The notes under the pieces: model-generated | Seen by the model: only the letters and a program-made list of their open reading frames with translations | What the model was told of the DNA's origin: nothing | Database searches by the model: none | Position numbers and translations under genes: made by a program | Source: Capitulum mitella | Taxonomy: Eukaryota > Arthropoda > Thecostraca > Pollicipedomorpha > Pollicipedidae | Reading direction: 5' to 3' | Length of the DNA: 64,000 bases | Assembly: GCA_030062745.1 (NCBI GenBank) | Contig: CP099843.1 | Span: 19,262,997-19,326,996, forward strand | Shown here: in pieces, positions 34,741-46,960 of the stretch | How positions within the stretch are numbered: the first letter of the stretch is position 1 | Layout of the letters: the number at the start of each line of letters is the position of its first letter

Positions 34741-34990
34741 GTCGATGGCAGGTTAAAACGCATGTGTGCCAAACTTTTCTTTGCATAGAATCAAGTTAAG
34801 TTGTCTGTGCGCAAGGTGTGGCGTACTAGTAGAGACAGCCAAACATAAATTCTGTACTTGCACGGATGTTCAGTCGTTCTGGAATTATGCAAAACCATCT
34901 TTTACGCAATGTAATATCCAGCTCAATATACGCTTACAAACAATTCAAAGGATGCCATTTACGAATCATTAGTCGTGCGACTGTCTGGTA
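34740..34990 (+). mobile_element. Possible LINE 3' remnant with a zinc-finger of the reverse-transcriptase type
   Basis: A plus-strand frame reads HRIKLSCLCARCGVLVETAK, then HKFCTCTDVQSFW. The pattern CxxCG..E(T)..H...C...(F)W is that of the zf-RVT segment found at the C-terminus of some LINE ORF2 proteins. The frame ends soon after, and no polymerase part was found upstream. Short and unconfirmed. Confidence 0.35.
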
Positions 34991-37900
34991 GACACAATGA
35001 CTTAGAACTTGCTGATAGCAAGTGCTGACCTCCCCAAAAATAAAATAAAAAGGATATGGCAATGGAGAAGTGCTACTAAGAAAATATACAATAAAATCAA
35101 CCCAAACTCTTAATGATTTGCTTTTGAACATGAGTTTGACTCACATGCAAGAAATGTCTTCCTTTTTTGTTGAACTGGATTTGCCTTTGTTTTCGTGCTA
35201 GAACTTTTCCGTTTCCCAACGTTTGGCTTCGCACGGCTCAGACAGGATGTAGTGTTACATATTTGACGGCAGCCACAGATAGCAACAGTCCGGCATAATC
35301 GGAATTTTTCGTTTACTACCTTATCGCAGCGGATCACGAGAAAAGTTTTCCCCATGAATTAGAATGGCCGAATAGATTTGTACTCGCTTTTCCGTTTCTT
35401 TGCCAGTGCTATTTTGTATGCGTAATGCGTATAATGCGTGCTTTTCAACGTCGTCGGACGCGCGGTGTCATTCCATGACAAACGGACGCAAAGCTGACGT
35501 ACAAAAGGCAAATGCACGCACTCAAATGTACAGGTCTCCTCAAAAGTAATGGTAGGTATTAGGGTTCCTGTAGTGAACCGGCCATAGATCCGGTGTTTAT
35601 GGCGCTAATGTTGTAATTTGAGCATCTATCTGCCGCGAAGTAGGAGTATCCTCAATGGTCTCCAACCTGTGTTTCATATTTTAATTTCGCACCTAAAAAC
35701 ACGAAAAACCATATTTACGATTTGTAGGCGGGGACGTCGGGCAGGTTTCCTAGTTCCGCCACTGCGGTAATCCTCTCGGCTGTCAAACTGATAAGAGCAG
35801 TAATGTTGTAAATGGGATACTGGGCAGAGGCTATGATCACGTGACATGTTCTGCCAAACGGCTGTCAGGGTGTCGCGGAGACTGACCAGGCCATATCCGA
35901 CATGCAGTCCCTTCCAAACAGGCAGATTTTCGCTTGACTGGATATGAACATTTGACGTGAACAACGACGAATGAGCGATTTCTGAGCAATAGCGTTGGAA
36001 ACAACCTAAACAAATGAACGACTCATACTGTATACTGATGAAGTCTTTACAACAACTATATGGCGAATGTCACTGCCAAGGCAAACTAATATTAATGGCG
36101 TAATGGCACGAGGTTAAACGGACAAAAACTGTGTTTATTCACACGCGAGCACTTTATTCGCCCGAGTACATGTTGACAAACATACTCACACATTACCAAG
36201 GCCGGAACTTTGCATCTCTTGGGTGTGTGGGGGAAGTGGTGCACCTTTCAATGTTCAGCTGATCACCCAATGTTGAGTTCCCCACCCCAATACTGGGCTG
36301 AACACCCCTCACAGGATGGAACTTGGCCCCCAATACTTTATCAGTTGGCAATGATAAGAACTAACCCTCGTCGGATGAGGAGGGTTGGATGCCACCTCCA
36401 AATGTTTGGGACCACGGCAAAACGGTGCACGACAGCGCCGTGAAATTTGGCATAGCTGACCACATATTCATTCCACATGTCTAAAAAAAAACTGTGACCC
36501 CATCTTGAGTCAGGACACTCAGCCTTGACGTCATTACTGAATGCTCGCAGAGTGACTTTTGAGCCAAATGTCGTTTTTTACATGCATAAACGGCAGATGA
36601 CGAGTATGACATCGGTTCGAAATGATAGTCCATATGAGAGCAGGTCACACTTGATAACTCGATGACCTTTTCAAGGTCAAACGAGGCCAGTGATTTTAGA
36701 TGACCTTTTTGGCCTTATAATGTTTTTATGCAATTTTTTGGAGGAACAATTTTAGACCTATTTGGCCCTGCATGTGTGGTTTTAAATCAGGAAAATCGAT
36801 TTATAGCTCCCAAGCATAGAGTTTGATCTGACCTAACAGATCACTGGCTGACCTGACAGGGTCGACACGGTTACCGTTGGATTCACTGGGCATACGGCTA
36901 TCGATTTCTTCTTGTCCCAAGGCGCTAGCTTACTTAGGAGCCAAATGGCAAAGGGGCACCCACCCCCTTCACCGTCATCAGTGCGGGTAAAAATCCCTCC
37001 CGTCCAGCGTGGGTTACACAAGCGTACGCATTAGTGCTGTGAATGCTGGAAAACATGAATATTCATACCCTACCCAAATCAGACATTTTCAGTGGCGATA
37101 AGATAATATGAAGAGGAAAGAGCAAATGGTAGGTTGAGTCTGGGATGACCAGTCGGAAGCAAAACTTTTGACACCACTTGCACGCATCCACCCTTGTCAT
37201 TGATGTCTTCCATTGGATGGTTTTACATAGCTGCAACTTCTGTTTGGCTTTGTTAGATTTGATCCGTTCTCAAAGATTACTAGTGGTTCATGGAATGCAT
37301 GCCTCTGCATATGCATCATTTCAACGAAACGAATGAAATGGGTGACTTTGTAGTACTGTCGTGAGATAACCATACAGTAGTAGGAGATGGTATGACCGCA
37401 GAGGCGTAGAAGTGTTTCATAAAAAGGGGCGGGACGGGGGTCAAATTATTTTTGCTGACCGGGGACCGAGAGGAGGAGGGGTTAAGTTCGACAAAAATGT
37501 TTCGTTTGATGTAGCGTAAATATGTATTTGGTACAGCGTAAAATATTAATCATTCTTCAAAACGGCGACAGTGTAAAATGTTCTTGCGGGGGATTGCCTG
37601 AAATGAAACTTTGTTCTGAGAGGGTTTCAAGTCGGAAATCTCCGGCCGGAATCCAGAGGAGGAGGCGAAATCTATCCCCACTCCTGACCTCATATTTGTC
37701 GCGGATTGCCCATTTTTGCATACTTTAAATTGATATCAAGTGCGTCGCAAAAAATAAAAAAATAAAGACAAACGAAAAATCAGATGGACATTTTTGGAGA
37801 TATGGCCTTGCAAAATAACCGTAGAACGGCAAAACCAACCCATCGCCCTCCCCCATATGTTACCAACGGCGATATCAGATGACATACGACCGATCTGAAG

Positions 37901-40270
37901 TTAAATGCTGTGTTCTTTGTGCTAACCATCGCGGATCATCCTTGAAATGAGGATAAGTCCGATTTTGGCATACTTCCGATCAACTATGGTAATTATTTGG
38001 GAAGAAGTCACAAAAACTGCCAAATCGACGAAACTTTGAACTTTTGACCCAATCTGACCCCGAAGGTGTTGCCCCAGGATCGCGAAATTTGGACAATTGT
38101 AGTTGCTGACAGTCTTCCACTCACCCTAAAAGTTTTGTCACCTGGTTTCCGAGGTTGGGAAGGTGGTGGTGGGGGGGGGGCATTTCGCGCCTCTCTTCCA
38201 CTGAGTGTAATTTTCAGAGGCCCTCCACTGGGCGCGTCAAAAACATAAACACAAGTTGTTTATCAAACATAATTACACATAAAGATCATACCAAGATAGA
38301 TGTCGGGTGTGTCCAGCATTTTCAACTTTATGAACATTTCGCAAGACGAAAGTTTAATATTTTTCACCGCCTGCTAGGAATTAGAGCTCTGCCTCCCCCG
38401 GTGGAGGCTAAAAGCCATTTAATGACATTTTAATTGAAGATATCGCAGACTATGCCGGTTTAGGTTAAGCGTGGGCTTTATGCCTTCCCCAACGTTGACA
38501 TCACTACAACTGATGTGTCATTTACAGTCGCTTGATATCATCATGTTATGTAACGCATGTGTTTCCATTTGCTTCCAGTATGAACCACAAAGTCTGCAAC
38601 CCAATATTCCCATGCAACCCACGCGCTCAGGAATGAGAACAGAGCAGACACAAAACGGCTATCCATGTTTGCGGGATCGCGTCTCCGTATCCACTTCGGT
38701 TGGTTGGTTATTGCGGCTTAGGGGCGCACCAACTACAAGGTCATTCGGCGCCCATCCGTATCCACTTCAGGTTAAATGATAACACCACTTGGCCAACCGA
38801 CAACGCTGCGCGGAGCACGGCTGTGTTGGTCAAGTTCCTCGGAATCTAGCCGCTACGATAATCAATGAGAAGCTGGTCCTCGCCTCCCTCTTACGGCGCA
38901 CGAAACTTATCCGTTTATTGGTCGGCGTGTTAACAGCTGTCCTGTCTATTACAATAGGCAGCCTCCAAACATGCCCCCGACACAATCCGCCACCTGTCAG
39001 CGAAGGGTCGTAACTGGCAGGGACGCAGCCAGCAGAAGGCGGTGAAAGCTCTGGCGGATGAAGCAAAAACCATCATTTTGGAAAATTTAGTCGCACTGAG
39101 ACAATGCAGATAAGCGCATCTGTGTAGAATGATGCGAAGCATTGTCACATACCATGTATGTGTGTACCATGTTTGTGACGTACGGTTCAAGAAATACGTT
39201 GCATATTGTCAAGGAACTTAATAAATGCCATCACTTTTGTGGAGAACCGTACGTGCGCAAATGTACACATGCGGAACTGCACGTACGCAAATATACAAGT
39301 TCCCAAATATACAGTCCTGATACGGCACGGTGTCAGGACCCCCTCCTGACGCCATGGAGTCAGAGATGTTCCATATTCAGTCGTCAGGTCATGCCGGTAT
39401 GTAGTGCGAGTCAGCTATCATGCTGCGTAAAAGCATCGACAACGAATCAGGGAAGCAAAACCGGGCGTCGAATCGCAAAACACGACTGTCCTTATGATGT
39501 CTCTTTGACGTGACCTGAAAGCCTGCTTTCCAAATTGTCGTCAGCACCTGAAGGACGTTAAATACCCACCTCACAGCCGGTGAGTCAGCTCTCTCTGGAC
39601 GGGGCGGTGGCCGATGTTATCCCCATGTTTTTCGAACTGCCGGTGAACTATCTGCGCCAAGAACTTGAAATCTGAGACAGCCAACTTTACATCAGTCAGG
39701 CATATTTTCCCCAAAAATGACTACCAATTCGTGTCAGAGTTCCGGGTTATGACGTTATTGCCGAGGACTAGCAGGCCAATTTTCTAGATCTGAGCTACGT
39801 TTTGGTTTCTTTCTCAGAAGTCTGCCGAGGTAGGAGGTCATGTTTTGATGGAGAGCTGTTTTAACCTATGCTTAACACCACATTGGGCTTTAAAAGGTTA
39901 GTGAGGCTCCCAACGGCAAGTGAAATCACTTATTTCACCCCAAAATGCGTCTGAACCAGTCTAACGGTACGATTCGGCGCTTATTACAGTAATCGAAACT
40001 ACGACACGCTACAAAAGTGGCTCGCAGGCACTTCTGCACTACTACGATAACGGCGAACTCTCTGCACAATACTCTGTTTCGCAGTGGCCCGACAGGTCAC
40101 TAGGCAATCTGAAGGAGTCAAGTCGGATCTCATTAAAATCAGACGGTAACGAGCTACAACTCCGTGTTCGTTTGACGCTCCTTCCCAATAAGGAGAGAAA
40201 TGGGCAAAGGGTGGCAACCACCCTCCCCCCCCCCGCTTGTCATGCGCTTAGGCGAAAATCCGTACGTGCA
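34991..40270. other. Repeat-like noncoding sequence, no gene recognised
   Basis: Presumed intron of the minus-strand gene. Blocks at about 36540-36880, 37400-38250 and 39700-40270 resemble the MITE interiors in style: TGACCT/AGGTCA motifs, statements like GAGCTACAACTCCG, G- or C-runs near their edges. Boundaries could not be fixed. Confidence 0.35.
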
Positions 40271-40279
40271 GAGGGTTAA
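40271..40279. other. Possible right end of another TTAA-type element
   Basis: The sequence ...CGTACGTGCAGAGGG is followed by TTAA at 40276-40279; reversed it reads TTAACCCTCTGCACGTACGG, like a piggyBac-type terminus. A C-run lies 50 bp inside, as in the MITEs. No matching left end was found. Confidence 0.3.
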
Positions 40280-40443
40280 ATAAGTTATGAAAAACCCCTG
40301 GGAGTGATCTGTGTCGTACGTAAGAGGCTTCGCCTCTGCCCCACCTTTTTACCCTTGTTCCGTCACCAACGATCGGATAACCAGCCAATGCTATTTTTTT
40401 TAGACTGCAAGCTTACCTATTCTTGCGTGCGCGTATTTTGTAC

Positions 40444-40754
40444 TGGCGCACTTAACGCATATGCACCTCTGTGCACGTGTGCACTTGCGATACGTACATT
40501 TTCTCATATGTGCATTACCCGTACGTACATCTGTCGTCTGTACATTTGCGCCTACGAATATGAGCTTACGTACATTTACCGCACGTACATTTGCGCTCAC
40601 GTACATTGGCGCTTACGTAAATTTGCGCGCCATACGCACATTTGCGGCGCGTACGTTTGCGCTCACGTACATTTGCGCTTACGTATATCTGCGCACAAAC
40701 ATTTGTTTACGTGCATTATTCATGCGTACATCTGCTTTACGAACATTTGCCCAG
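40444..40754. repeat. Degenerate ~18-bp minisatellite
   Basis: Many imperfect units of the type TTACGTACATTTGCGCTC follow one another. Because the unit is close to 18 bp, all plus frames stay open and give repeat-like peptides; these ORFs are not genes. Confidence 0.85.
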
Positions 40755-40897
40755 TTACGCTGTGCGCTTTACCGTAACATGTACCAAGTTTCGGTTTTGG
40801 TCTCCCTTGTCATTTATAGGAATGTGGTTAAAGGAAACATATCCCGGGCAAAAGCCACGTTAAATCGCTAAGAATATCACTGGTAGTCGGTCGTCTT

Positions 40898-40955
40898 ACG
40901 CACACATACACGCACAAGCACAAGCACAGGCACACCCACACGCACACACAAACGT
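40898..40955. repeat. Imperfect (CA)n microsatellite
   Basis: CACACATACACGCACAAGCA-type sequence of about 55 bp. Confidence 0.85.
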
Positions 40956-41133
40956 TTTCGGATGTAAAAGGAATGACACTAAGACATGCAAGATTTGTTC
41001 GCAGTTGGACAGTTGTTTTGCAATTCAGCAACAAACAGAACAAGTCTGTTTCTGAAGTTATACAGGCCAGCAAGTCCGACCGAGGTTTACCGATGGCCGT
41101 TCCTCGAAAAGACGAAATGTTTCACCCACCCAA

Positions 41134-42336
41134 CCCCGACTGAGGTGGTGCGGTTGACCCCCCGAGACTTTTCCGAGACTGCGAGAAAATGAACGAGCGC
41201 AGCGCCACGAAACTTTGTGTACCTTTTGCTTAATCATTTTTACACTCTGAGTCATGTTTTTGGCCTTAAGTCAAGACAGGTGTCTGACCTACGTCGAGTG
41301 GACCTATTTCCCCAAAAAACTAGCGCCCTGTAACTTTTTCGGAAAGCATGATATCACAATAAAACTTTCATGGATAAGGGATATCGATAGATGCAAAAAA
41401 TCCGCTATCTCAGATTTTTCGGAACTTTTTGGGTCATTGGCCTAAGGTCATGCTCATTTTGAAGACATGTCGTTTTTGGAAAATTGGCCGGATTTTTTAA
41501 GAACACTTTTGTGCGGGGTGATGCAGACATCCAGTTACCGTCAATGGGCAAAGTATCAATGACCTCCAGCCAATGACCTGAGATCAAGTCACGAATAATT
41601 ATGTTATGAGTTATGTTATGTTGTAAATATCACGCATAAATGTTATGAGCTAAAATGCACCGCCGACCAAACAGCCGATGAAATACTCAGAACGGGTAGA
41701 AAATGGCAGAAATGGCTTGCAAGGTTGCGAGTAATACCAGGATATTCAAAAAGTTTAGAAAATCGCATATTTCGGAAATAAACAGGCTATTGCGAATAAA
41801 GCGCTGCAAATTGTGTAGATTGATAACTGATGATTTCTTTCAAAATTTAAGCACGGAAAACCATCACAAGAACCAGTAGCATCAAGACACATCACTTGGA
41901 AAGCATATATCGCCAAAATGAAAGAACCCAAAAATTAGTTCCCGTTAATTCCGTCCCGCGTTCGGCATCGGCGCCCGCGATGCAGCGGCGCGAATATCGT
42001 TGTGTCTTTAACTCAAAATTTCCGTATAAATATTAAACAAATATGAGAAATCAGACGTGTATTGGCATTTGCGAACCTTTACCTGTTCGTCGGTGTCTTT
42101 CACTACACGCTAATCACAGCCAATGAGATCCAGACCGTTTCTAGGTGTCATGCAGTCGGCTGTCCGAAAATAGATAGGGCGTAAATGGATTACACATTAT
42201 CCGAAGCTAAAAATGAGACCAGTTTCGAATTCTACTTGTCACGAGCTTTCCAGCGGTGCACTTATTTTTACCGTACGACCAACCGTTCGTGAGCCAGAGG
42301 GAGCGGTCAATTGCCCTCCTCCCCGTCGGGCGCGGC
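41134..42336 (+). mobile_element. TTAA-flanked MITE, family 2, diverged copy (~1.2 kb)
   Basis: Right flank TTAA at 42337-42340; the reversed end reads GCCGCGCCCGACGGGG. The left end is CCCCGACTGAGG after CCAA, a probable mutated TTAA. The interior matches 21723-22693 throughout (GCAGCGCCACGAAACTTTG near 41200, GCGCCCTGTAACTTTTTCGG near 41325, ATCACAGCCAATGAGATCCAG near 42112) but is clearly older, with an extra ~250 bp in the middle. Confidence 0.75.
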
Positions 42337-42711
42337 TTAAACTGCTTCTCGCTTCATTCAGAAAACGCCTTGCCGTGTTTCCGCACGACTACCGACAGGG
42401 CGTGGTCGCCTGATTGCAATTTAACCACATGGCATACACTCTTACGACAATCCCAATCATTACCTGATCTCCAAAATATTCCCAGGATTGTTAGAAAGAC
42501 AAGTTTTCGAACAGCTTTTAAAAAGCTAAAAAATATTTTCCTTTGCTTCTGGTGAAGCTCTGCCGTGCATCAGCATTCTCAGCAGAATCATGGACAACCG
42601 ACAGAAAACAACAGCCATTTCGCACGCTGCAAACTCTACTCCACCTCTTGAAATCAAACAGGGGTCCTTTAACACTCGCCACCTTCAGCAGAAGCCATCC
42701 GGCAGACTAAC

Positions 42712-43114
42712 CTCCAGGCTGGGCAGGTCCAGACAGAGGGTCTCCTCCACGTCCGGCAGTGGGTGCGGAGCGAAGTCCCGCGGTTCGCCACCGGCGCCGT
42801 CCGCCGTCTGAGCGGCGCCCTCCGCGACGCCAGCGGCGGCGGCGGCCGGCGGCGGCTGGTCCTCGCTGGCGTCGTACGCCTCGTGCAGCAGGCGCGCCAG
42901 GTCGGCCAGGTCAGGCGCCGCCACCGGCGCCGCGTCGCCACGGCCGGGCCGCAGGGGGCGGCCGGCGGCGGCGGCATGGCCGGCTCGCCGTCCCACCGGG
43001 CCGCCTCGGCGCCGCCCGCCTCCAGTGGGTAGAGGCCCAGGAACAGCGCCTTGTACTGCTCCACCGTGAGACGCGGCAGCGACGTCACCGGCCCGTCGAA
43101 CAGCGACTGAATCA
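42712..43114 (-). CDS. Exon B of an unrecognised minus-strand host gene, with one frameshift
   Basis: Acceptor GCGATTGCAG and donor CTGGAG|GTTAGT bound 403 nt. It enters with 2 nt completing a codon and reads IQSLFDGPVTSLPRLTVEQY, then KALFLGLYPLE and a proline/alanine stretch; past about 42960 the sensible frame changes and reads DLADLARLLHEAYDASEDQ, later PLPDVEETLCLDLPSLE. One missing base would explain this, most simply in a C-run near 42950, and could be a sequencing error. With that allowance both ends agree in phase with exons A and C. No known domain. Confidence 0.55.
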
Positions 43115-44254
43115 CTGCAATCGCAGCACACGGCTGAGGACTACTGACCGGCGCAGGCACGGCACCGGCGCAGCGGAGCGCTTTACAGAACGACGATTTT
43201 CCTCAATTGTAGCCAAGGGTTTGGTTTCGGTGATAGTTTTCTAGGAGTCGTGCCAGTGTTTCTCCAAGTCTCGGTTTGTGCCAGCCTTTCACCAACAGCA
43301 CTGCTCTTACAGCCCTCACAGCCAGTCATTCAGCATTCACAGCCAGTCAGTCACTCCACCACGGAACAGCGACAAAGGAAGGTTTCTCTGAGGACTACTG
43401 TTTTATTTTAACACTAAAACTAGCTGCACAGCCATTTCCCACACCAGCACTTACGCACACACCACAGCACGTCTTCCTACATGTGATTCCCGAGCTGAGC
43501 ACGGCAGAGTAGCACAGCATAATAAACTATGCACAATGAATGCATAACATCATAACAAGCTTAATAATGAGCACAATGAAACCGGCACGGGTTACATACT
43601 ACCAACAAAGGTGAATGGCGGCAAGAAAAGATGAACTGATTTTATCTAGTGATATCATTTCTAACCAGTTAGTATACGTTCTTCAAGCTCAACATTCCAG
43701 AAAGACCAAGACTAGCCACCGGGTGAACATGGGGATGTCATCTAATTCTCAGAAGTGACTAATGAAATAGTTCTGAGACCAGTGCTATACGATGTTTTTT
43801 CGATTCCGTAAAAGGACCTTTTGTTTTACATTACTGACATAAGACAGAGTGGAACGGCGGCACCACTGACAAACTCGAACCGCTGATGGACTTTGTAGAT
43901 GAATTAGTGCAGATGAATCTGATTCCCTTCCGCGACGATTCTGAGAACTAATGGAATCTGGAAGCTCTAGAAAGCCTTCAGAAACAATCTTAAGAAAAAT
44001 CTCTGGGATATAGAGAAATCTACGGAAACTTTAGAGCCACGAAGAGACCTTCGTCACACCAATCACACAGTTTCTAGAAGCATGCACCTAAGACAATAAA
44101 AAGAAGGTGAAAACTGCAGCAAAAATTTCTGAGCACCACCATTTTTCTGATGTTCAAAAGACCGGCGAAAAAACGGAATCGGGTCTGTTTTTAGTCCGAC
44201 CGCCTTTCCCAGCGCCGCGTCCGCGGGAACAGCTCAGTCCCATACGGCACATAC
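43115..44254. other. Intron between exons A and B (minus-strand gene)
   Basis: Bounded by donor GTATGT (44254 downwards) and acceptor GATTGCAG (to 43115). About 1.1 kb, AT-richer than the exons, no ORF of note. Confidence 0.5.
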
Positions 44255-44402
44255 CCGTATTCTTCATGTCCAGTAGCATGGCCAGCGCCTGCTCCAGCTC
44301 CAGCAGGTGCTGCCTCGTTGCCTCCAGCACGAGCGGTTTGGGTGCCCGTGACAGCACCGGCTGCCGCGACTGCAGCACGGGCCGAAGCAGGGAGTAGCAC
44401 GC
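44255..44402 (-). CDS. Exon A of an unrecognised minus-strand host gene
   Basis: Acceptor CACCTGTGCAG and donor ACGG|GTATGT. 148 nt, entering in phase 0, leaving after 1 nt, which with TG of exon B makes a valine codon. Reads ACYSLLRPVLQSRQPVLSRA, then PKPLVLEATRQHLLELEQAL and AMLLDMKNT: leucine-rich and helical, possibly coiled coil. Not assigned to any family. Confidence 0.55.
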
Positions 44403-44628
44403 CTGCACAGGTGACAAGCACAGTCGTCATGTCCGCCCTGTGACAGAGGCGGCACACCACGCCAACAGCACGGACAACGACCGGGCCACGCAGCGCCGGG
44501 TAGGTCCTCCAGCGAGGGCCAGGAATGTCACCAGACGTCCGACAGGTCGGTCCCCTGGGAAACAGCGCGGCACGAGGTCGGCGACACGGTCGCGTGCCTG
44601 GAGGCGGCGCGCCGCGGGGCGCGGTTAC

Positions 44629-44743
44629 CTGCAGACTGGCGCGCCACCTGGCGTCCGACTGGCGGGTCTTGGACGGCGCCGGCCGGCGGCGGCCGCGCGG
44701 CCCACCGCCCACCGCCTGCTGGCTCCGCGCCGGGTTCGGCGCA
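44629..44743 (-). CDS. Exon Z (most 5' exon seen) of the unrecognised minus-strand gene
   Basis: Acceptor TTTGCCACAG and donor CTGCAG|GTAACC. 115 nt, entering with 1 nt, leaving in phase 0, matching exon A. Reads APNPARSQQAVGGGPRGRRR, then PAPSKTRQSDARWRASLQ: basic and probably disordered. The start of the gene would lie further right; no first exon could be identified. Intron to exon A is 226 bp and GC-rich. The acceptor choice is the least certain. Confidence 0.4.
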
Positions 44744-44899
44744 CTGTGGCAAACGTGGTGAACGTCATCGGGCGGACCTTCGCCCACGTTTGTCAAGTCA
44801 GATTCACATTCAGACTGATTTTCATGTTTGATGGTTTTCCTAAAGAAAACGGACTCCCCCGAAGTCAATGGAACTTGGTGTGATCCCCTTAACAAACGC

Positions 44900-46260
44900 A
44901 AATGTCATATTCTTGCAGGCCATCGGAATCAGGCGGACTCTTCTGATTCCCACACAAAAAGCACGTCACAACGTGCTACCCAACACCACTAAGCTCTGCA
45001 CTCCAAATCTGAGAAGCACATCCCAAAGCATTTGACCTCAAAGTTCAAGGCCAACAAAAACGGACTCCTTTAATTCCGCTGAGACTCAGCATAAACAAGT
45101 TGCCCGGCGGCCTGCATCACTATTGAAAATATCAGAGAGCAACATCTAAAAACACGCCCTCCACAGCCTGTCAGACTTCCAAAATCACACATTCGCTGTC
45201 TCATCCCATGTCCAAGTCAAATAGGTAACCGCTTCTAAACATGAACTCGACTCGACCGTCTACTGGGCGTTATGTGTACGGGAACAGGGTTCAGCATGGA
45301 CGCTAAGACAACTATCCGGTCACTTCTGACGCCATGCGTTTAAATGTTTTTCGACACCCAATACTTAAAGTCAGTGGTTCTCTGAGTACGTAAAATGCTC
45401 GTTAAATCATGAAAATGCACATATTTTTCAAGCCAACATAACAAGCCCAGGCGAGCTGAAACTGTAGCAAACAACGTACACAATGTAACTTTCAACGCCA
45501 TTTCTAAAAACGCCTATTTCGGAGTCCAGAAACGTCAAATTTGTCAACAACATCAAAACTGTCACATTCGATGACGCATAACGAACGCGTCTGATTTCCT
45601 AATGAAACTCCGCACAAACTAGCGGCGTGGCCAGCCGCATCACCTCCTAAAAATACTGGACTGGCACATCTTAAAACGTCTTTCACAGCTTGTCAAACTC
45701 TGAAAATGGCATATTCGGCGTCTCGGTCCACGTCCGATTCGAAACGCTCTGTGTGGATACGAAATGATTTAAAGCTCCAAACCACCACTAGGATACGACA
45801 TGATTCAAAGCATCAAACCACCACTAAGCATGATATTCCCGCAACACACGATGAAGTGTTTTTCGAGATCCCATCTTTGTCAGTGGGGGGTTCTGAGCGT
45901 ACACGAAATGCCCGTTAATTCGTAAAAAGCAAACGATCTTTTTTTGGAGGCCAACGTAGCAAGGTCAGATATATCAAAGAAAACAACTCAATGCATGTTT
46001 CCATAAGTGCATGTCATTTTTCGTCGTGTTTCGAAACTTTTGAAGCATTTCGTATCCACAAAGAGCTATTCGGCCGGGGCATAGGGTGACACGGCGAATG
46101 TGCCATTTTCAGAATTCGGCAAGCTGCTGAAGGCTTGTTTTTAGACTTGTCTCTTTCACATTTTCAGAAATGACACGACTGGCTGGGCAGCTTGCTGATA
46201 CCACGTTTCAAATAAATCAAAGTAGTTCACTACGTTTCACCGAATGTCACGCTGGGTCTC
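44900..46260. repeat. Diverged repeat in two direct units and one inverted unit
   Basis: Units at about 45060-45215 and 45590-45770 (plus) and 46030-46215 (inverted) share the string of blocks GCCAGCCGCATCA, CTTAAAACG, CAGCTTGTCAAACTCTGAAA, ATGGCATATTCGGCGTCTC and GTGGATACGAAATG, each in variant form. The second and third form a large imperfect hairpin with an axis near 45910. No coding sequence. Confidence 0.6.
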
Positions 46261-46410
46261 GTGGACATATTTAGCATTTTTAGGCCCTGACGTGGATCAA
46301 TGGAAAGAGAGTCAATCCTTCGCTGGAGGATGTGGTTCGAGACTGTTCGAGCGTCATATTTCGGATTTCAAGACACATATTTGCAGTTTTACTACTTACA
46401 TTTTATGTAC

Positions 46411-46452
46411 TCTGGAAGCCACTCTAGCGCTAACGCTAGAGTGGCTTCCAGA
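46411..46452. repeat. Perfect 19-bp inverted repeat with 4-bp loop
   Basis: TCTGGAAGCCACTCTAGCG (46411-46429), CTAA, then its exact reverse complement (46434-46452). The motif GCCACTCTAGC occurs a third time directly after, at 46453. Confidence 0.95.
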
Positions 46453-46469
46453 GCCACTCTAGCTAACGC

Positions 46470-46960
46470 GTACTGGAAGGGGGACAAAAAAGCCCCCTCC
46501 GATCTCGGAAACGGAAAGAGCTAGAGATATGAAATTTTATGGACAGAGTGCGACTATAACGATTTACATGACGTGCAATTTTCATGACCCTGGGACATTA
46601 CCTTAAAGGTCAAATGGGGTCGAAAAGGCCAATTTTGGACATTTTCTCGGCCCGTACAGGCCATTCCGCATGACTTTTCGAACGGAACGGAGAAAGGACG
46701 TCTGTTTGACCGTTAAAACGCGAAATACGACAATTTCCATTCATTTGGGGTCTTGACTGAGGATTTCGGGTCGGGGTCATGTCAGGCCATTGACCTATGG
46801 CGTCGTTTTTTCATATTTTGCTGATCAGATTTCGAGCATCACGGGATAGCTTGAGTGTAAATAAGGGCGCTACACGTATCTTTTGGCGTATTTTCAGTGA
46901 ACGTAGCTAGCATCGGTACATTTGGTCACTTCCGGCGTTTATATTTATCTATGCGTTTAT
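46470..46960. other. MITE-like sequence without assigned ends
   Basis: Phrases such as GAGCTAGAGATATGAAATTTTATGG, TTAAAGGTCAAATGGGGTCGA-like runs and TCGGGTCGGGGTCATGTCAG resemble the interiors of the TTAA elements. No gene. Confidence 0.3.

Noticed and set aside
40304-40871. Overlapping ORFs of 68-157 codons with C, T, Y and R-rich repeat peptides
   Set aside because: They arise from an 18-bp-type minisatellite that stays open in several frames.
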